Below are positions 60,770 through 64,000 of a stretch of 64,000 nt of DNA, piece by piece. Positions within the stretch are counted from its first letter, which is position 1; every line of letters begins with the position of its first letter. This DNA is from Nocardioides sp. T2.26MG-1 (lineage in GTDB: Bacteria > Actinomycetota > Actinomycetes > Propionibacteriales > Nocardioidaceae). The notes under the pieces are model-generated. The model saw only the letters and a list, made by a program, of their open reading frames with translations. It was not told the origin of the DNA and ran no database searches. The position numbers and the translations under genes are program-made. The stretch covers positions 36,148 through 100,147 of the forward strand of contig NZ_CATNLZ010000005.1 in assembly GCF_950101795.1 (NCBI RefSeq), given 5' to 3'.

Positions 60770-61593
60770 GTGCGTTGTTCCTCTCTGATCCGGTACACGG
60801 AGGACCGTCCGGCCGGTACCCGTTCCCAGGCGTCGTCGACGCCCATGGTCATCTCCGCCGCACCCAGGAACAGGTGCCCGTCGGGTGCCAGCACCTGCCG
60901 GACTCGGCGCAGGATGTCTCGCTTGGTGGCGAGATCGAAGTAGATGAGCACGTTGCGCAGGAAGATCACGTCGAACTTCCCCATCGCTGGGAACGGGCGC
61001 ATCAGGTTGAGTTGGCGGAACTGCACCTGGGCGGCCAGCGCGGGGCTGATCCGCCACCCGAGGCCGAGCCGCTCGAAGTGCCGGACCAACGTGGTCGCGG
61101 GCAGCCCGCGGTTGACCTCCAGCTGGGAGTACTCCCCCTTGCGGGCCCGCTCGAGCATCTCGAGCGAGAGATCGGTGGCGAGCATGTCGACCTTCCAGCC
61201 CGACAGCTCGGGGGTGTCCTGCGCCGTCATCAGGATGCTGTAGGGCTCCTGCCCGCTCGAGCAGGCGGCGGCCCAGACCCGGATCTCCCGCTTGCTGCGG
61301 GTCTTGGCGAGCGCCGGGAAGACGGTCTGGCGCAGCGCCGTGAACGGGTCGGTGTCCCGGAACCACGACGTCTCGTTGGTGGTCAGCGCCTCGACGACCA
61401 GCCGCATCGCGGCCGGGTTGCGCCGGGTCGACAGCTCGGCGACGAACGCGTCCACATCCTTGTGACCGCCCTGGCGGGCCAGCGGCACCAACCGTGACTC
61501 GACGAGGTACTCCTTGCCCGGCTCGAGGACGATCGCGCTCTCCGCCCGCACGAGCTCGCGGACGAAGGTGAAGGCCTCGTGGCCGATGGTCAT
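60757..61593 (-). CDS. cheR: Chemotaxis protein methyltransferase
   Basis: 278-residue SAM-dependent methyltransferase that methylates Glu residues of receptors. LTTNETSWFRDTDPF, RVWAAACSSGQEPYSILMTA (SAM loop), MLATDLSLEMLERARKGEY and FDVIFLRNVLIYFD are the CheR signatures. ATG at 61593 overlaps the cheB stop (ATGA). No C-terminal receptor-tethering domain is apparent. Confidence 0.95.
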   Translation of the reverse strand: MTIGHEAFTFVRELVRAESAIVLEPGKEYLVESRLVPLARQGGHKDVDAFVAELSTRRNPAAMRLVVEALTTNETSWFRDTDPFTALRQTVFPALAKTRSKREIRVWAAACSSGQEPYSILMTAQDTPELSGWKVDMLATDLSLEMLERARKGEYSQLEVNRGLPATTLVRHFERLGLGWRISPALAAQVQFRQLNLMRPFPAMGKFDVIFLRNVLIYFDLATKRDILRRVRQVLAPDGHLFLGAAEMTMGVDDAWERVPAGRSSVYRIREEQRTCVP

Positions 61594-62690
61594 TGGACAG
61601 CTCCAGCCGGGACGAGGGACGGACGTTGACGGGCGAGCCGGCGCAGGATCTCCGGACCGAGCTCGAGGAGGGGCAGCACCCGCTCGGCGAGCCCCGCGGT
61701 GGCGACGGCGCCGGGCATGCCCCAGACGACCGAGGTGGCCTGGTCCTGGGCGAGCACGCTGCCGCCCTTGTCGACGATCGACCGGGCCCCCTTGCAGCCG
61801 TCGGAGCCCATCCCGGTCAGCACGACGCCCAGGACAGCGGGGCCGACGGCGGCGACCGCGCTGCGGAACAGCACATCGACGGCCGGCCGGCAGTAGTTCT
61901 CGGGTGGGGCCTGGGTGAGCCTGGTGCGGAGACCGTCGACCTGGGGCACCACCTCCAGGTGGAAGTCGCCCGGGGCGATCGCGACCGTGCCGGGCCGGAG
62001 CGGTACGCCGCTCTCCGCCTCGACCACGTCGAAGGGCAGCTGGCGGTCCAGTCGGCCCGCGAACTGCTTGGTGAACAGGGGCGGCATGTGCTGGACCACG
62101 GCGACCGGGACCGCGAGCGGCGGCAGCGTGTGGAGCAGCGCGCTCAGCGCCTCGGGTCCGCCGGTCGAGCTCCCGATGACCAGCAGCCGGTACCCGCCGA
62201 GCGGCGGGGTCGCGGGAGCGTGCAGCTGCACCGTCGCCGTGGGGGCGACGGTGAGGCCGGCAGGGTGGGGCGAGAGCCCGGCCCGCGGGACCAGCGACTT
62301 GATCCGCGGGATCAGCGCCTCGCGGACCTGGTCCATGGACCGGGTGACGCTGCCGACGTTCGCGGGCTTCGGCACGTAGTCGGAGGCGCCGGCCGAGAGC
62401 GCGTCCAGCGTCGCGACCGCACCGCGCTCGGTCAGCGTGCTGAACATGATGATCGGGACCTTGTTGCCGGTCGCCCGGATCGCCCGGACCGATTCGATGC
62501 CGTTCATCTCCGGCATCTCGATGTCCATGGTGACGAGGTCCGGCTTGAGCTGGGCCACCTTCTGGACCGCAGCCCGACCGTTGACCGCCGTCCCGACGAC
62601 CTCGATGTCCCGGTCGGCGGCGAGGAGGTCGGACACGAGCTTGCGGATCACAACGGAGTCGTCGACCACGAGCACCCTGATACCGGGCAT
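61590..62690 (-). CDS. cheB: Chemotaxis response regulator protein-glutamate methylesterase
   Basis: 366-residue two-domain enzyme. Receiver: VLVVDDSVVIRKLV, DLVTMDIEMPEMNG, IMFSTLTERG, YVPKPANV. Methylesterase: VIGSSTGGPEALSAL (Ser), VVQHMPPLFTKQFAGRLD (His), VLTGMGSDGCKGARSI (Asp). It opposes CheR in receptor adaptation. ATG at 62690 has GGAGGAGGGGA upstream. Confidence 0.95.
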   Translation of the reverse strand: MPGIRVLVVDDSVVIRKLVSDLLAADRDIEVVGTAVNGRAAVQKVAQLKPDLVTMDIEMPEMNGIESVRAIRATGNKVPIIMFSTLTERGAVATLDALSAGASDYVPKPANVGSVTRSMDQVREALIPRIKSLVPRAGLSPHPAGLTVAPTATVQLHAPATPPLGGYRLLVIGSSTGGPEALSALLHTLPPLAVPVAVVQHMPPLFTKQFAGRLDRQLPFDVVEAESGVPLRPGTVAIAPGDFHLEVVPQVDGLRTRLTQAPPENYCRPAVDVLFRSAVAAVGPAVLGVVLTGMGSDGCKGARSIVDKGGSVLAQDQATSVVWGMPGAVATAGLAERVLPLLELGPEILRRLARQRPSLVPAGAVQ

Positions 62691-62803
62691 GGGCGTCCCC
62701 TCCTCCTGTCCCCCGGGCGGCGGACGTAGACACCATCGGCGACACCCCGAGAGTCCTGAGGAGTGCGCCCGGAGCTTGTGCACCCGGTCTGTTCCAGGAG
62801 GCC

Positions 62804-63712
62804 TCAGACCGAGGAGAGCGGCCCGTCGGTGCCGTGCACCAGGTGCCAGGGGCGCATCAGGACCGACGCCGTGCGCGCCGGCAGCAGGTCGGCGACCGCC
62901 ACCGCCTGGAGGACGCCGGAGACGGCGTTCCACACGCCGTACGCCGCGTCGCGGGGCATCAGACCGCCGAGCTGGAACGCGATCACGCCGGCCAGCTGCG
63001 CGTCGCACGCGAGTCGCAGCCGGTCGGACATCGAGACCGCCCAGCTCGCCTGGTGCATGGCGGGCGCCCACTCCGCGGTGCGGAGCCGCTGCTCGTCCAC
63101 GACCCGCCGCCACGCCGACCGGGCCGCCTCGTCGCTGTCGGCGAGCCGGTCGAGCACCCGGTCGAGGCGGGCCATCCCCGTGGAGGCCGTCTCGTCGCGG
63201 GTCGGCAGGTCCGCCCGGAGGTACGGGGTCACCATGGCCCGGCGGACCCCGGCGTCGAGCCGGTCCCCGAGGTAGCCGCTGATGGCGGCGTCGGCGAGCA
63301 CGTCCGCCGCGGCGGAGGCCGTCGGGTCCTGGACCGCCATCGGGCCGCTGTGCAGCCAGGTCCAGTCCAGGACCTCGTGCCGGATGAACTGGTCGAGCGC
63401 GTGCGTGTCGCCCAGGAGGCTGGTCTCGAGACGGCGCAGCAGCGTCGACGCCCCGGTCGTGACCGCCTCCTCGACGGCCTCGCCGGCCAGCGGCAGCACC
63501 GAGCGGACCGTGGCGGCCCGGGCGTCGGCCCGGGCGGTGGCCTGGAGCCAGGGGGTCCGGACCACGGCGCCGGGGTGACCGGCCGCGCATCGTTCCAGGT
63601 CAGACGCGTCCGCGGTGAGTGCGGTCCGCAGCACAGCCGCCGCCTGGCGCCCCCGGCCGAGGCGAGCGAGGTCGAAGCCGAGCGCGTGCGCGCCCACGAG
63701 GGAGTACGGCAC
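62804..63712 (-). CDS. Hypothetical helical protein in the chemotaxis operon
   Basis: 302-residue protein, predicted mostly alpha-helical and soluble, without a recognised domain. Conspicuous stretches are DQFIRHEVLDWTWLHSGPMA, MVTPYLRADLPTRDET and WAPAMHQASWAVSMSDRLRL. GTG at 63712 has a strong GGAGGGG site. It lies between the receptor gene and cheB on the same strand, so it is probably co-transcribed and may serve signalling, but its function cannot be told from sequence. Confidence 0.7.
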   Translation of the reverse strand: MPYSLVGAHALGFDLARLGRGRQAAAVLRTALTADASDLERCAAGHPGAVVRTPWLQATARADARAATVRSVLPLAGEAVEEAVTTGASTLLRRLETSLLGDTHALDQFIRHEVLDWTWLHSGPMAVQDPTASAAADVLADAAISGYLGDRLDAGVRRAMVTPYLRADLPTRDETASTGMARLDRVLDRLADSDEAARSAWRRVVDEQRLRTAEWAPAMHQASWAVSMSDRLRLACDAQLAGVIAFQLGGLMPRDAAYGVWNAVSGVLQAVAVADLLPARTASVLMRPWHLVHGTDGPLSSV

Positions 63713-63755
63713 GGGCCCCTCCCCCCTCCTCGATCAGCCGGAGTGCACGGCCGGG

Positions 63756-64000
63756 TCAGGCCGTGAACCCGGCAACGGCCCCCCGCAGGTCGGCTGCCAT
63801 CCTGGCCAGGTTATCGACTGCGGTGCGAGTTTGTGCGAGAGCTTGGGTAGTCGAGTCGGCTGCTGCGGAGACGCCGGAGATGTTGGTCGCGATCTCACCC
63901 GACCCGGTCGAGGCCTCCGCCACGTTGCGCGACATCTCGTTCGTCGTCGCGGTCTGCTCCTCCACCGCCGAGGCGATCGTCAGCTGGTAGTCGTTGATCG
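63756..64000 (-). CDS. Methyl-accepting chemotaxis protein, C-terminal end (cut by window)
   Basis: The last 80 codons are visible: INDYQLTIASAVEEQTATTN then EMSRNVAEASTGSGEIATNI, a heptad-rich signalling helix with Glu/Gln-Glu pairs typical of methylation helix 2 of receptors. The membrane and sensor parts lie beyond the right edge. No C-terminal CheR-binding pentapeptide (end is GAVAGFTA). Confidence 0.85.
   Translation of the reverse strand, partial: INDYQLTIASAVEEQTATTNEMSRNVAEASTGSGEIATNISGVSAAADSTTQALAQTRTAVDNLARMAADLRGAVAGFTA

Overview
The window is high-GC DNA (roughly 70% by eye) with dense, overlapping, mostly ATGA/GTGA-coupled genes, many GTG starts and strong GGAGG-type ribosome sites. 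The gene content points to a motile, aerobic actinobacterium, most likely of the Nocardioidaceae (Nocardioides-like). Indicators are menaquinone-type succinate dehydrogenase with a single cytochrome b chain, monomeric NADP-isocitrate dehydrogenase, the mutA-mutB-meaB methylmalonyl-CoA cluster, DUF222/13E12 HNH genes, DUF3017 and DUF6350 proteins, and a flagellar-type chemotaxis operon. The genus is inferred from gene content; no rRNA or tRNA gene is visible.

Layout. 1-3.8 kb: 3' part of a nucleoside/BMP-family ABC importer (ATPase plus two permeases), meeting an M20 amidohydrolase tail to tail. 5.2-10.0 kb: methylmalonyl-CoA mutase small and large subunits with their MeaB GTPase chaperone. 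10.1-12.4 kb: a six-helix membrane protein ending in a ribbon-helix-helix domain, a decayed DUF222 fragment, a 44-residue membrane peptide and a GT4 glycosyltransferase. 12.4-15.9 kb: sdhCAB with a strong terminator. 16-21.6 kb: TIGR03032-type protein coupled to a nine-repeat ELWxxDGT protein, YihY family protein, 2'-5' RNA ligase family protein, trpS. 21.7-24 kb: tandem GNAT protein whose 3' end overlaps a convergent MFS exporter. 24-28.6 kb: P450-aldehyde dehydrogenase-SDR operon with a divergent TetR gene and a palindrome placed inside its promoter.

28.7-33.6 kb looks like accessory DNA. It holds an endonuclease/exonuclease/phosphatase protein of lower GC, a DUF222 HNH gene behind a LexA-type SOS box, a 3' remnant of a glycogen-debranching-like gene cut off exactly where an HxlR gene ends, and an FMN reductase. 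33.6-39.9 kb is central metabolism: icd, aquaporin, lipoprotein, mdh. 39.9-45.8 kb (minus strand) is a purine/folate operon (DUF6350 protein, purN, ZTP riboswitch, purH, folD, DUF3017 protein) followed by a phosphotransferase-like gene.

45.8-52.5 kb is the most unusual region. It contains a protein that joins a degenerate ECF-sigma module to a membrane helix and a long exported sensor part; an ECF sigma factor coupled to a membrane sensor protein; and, beyond repeats and a second DUF222 HNH gene, a related exported lipoprotein broken by start-codon loss and a frameshift. 52.6-55.4 kb: sucCD and a stand-alone B12-binding protein. 55.5-59.0 kb: M23 peptidase and PcrA/UvrD helicase. 59.0 kb to the end (minus strand): a chemotaxis operon with a receptor (cut by the window edge), an unknown 302-residue protein, CheB, CheR, two CheY and two CheX/CheC-like phosphatase proteins, closed by a terminator.

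Several metabolic genes belong together. mutAB/meaB and the B12-binding protein deal with branched or odd-chain acyl-CoA; their product succinyl-CoA is handled by sucCD, sdhCAB and mdh. PurN, PurH and FolD share the formyl-tetrahydrofolate pool, which the ZTP riboswitch senses.
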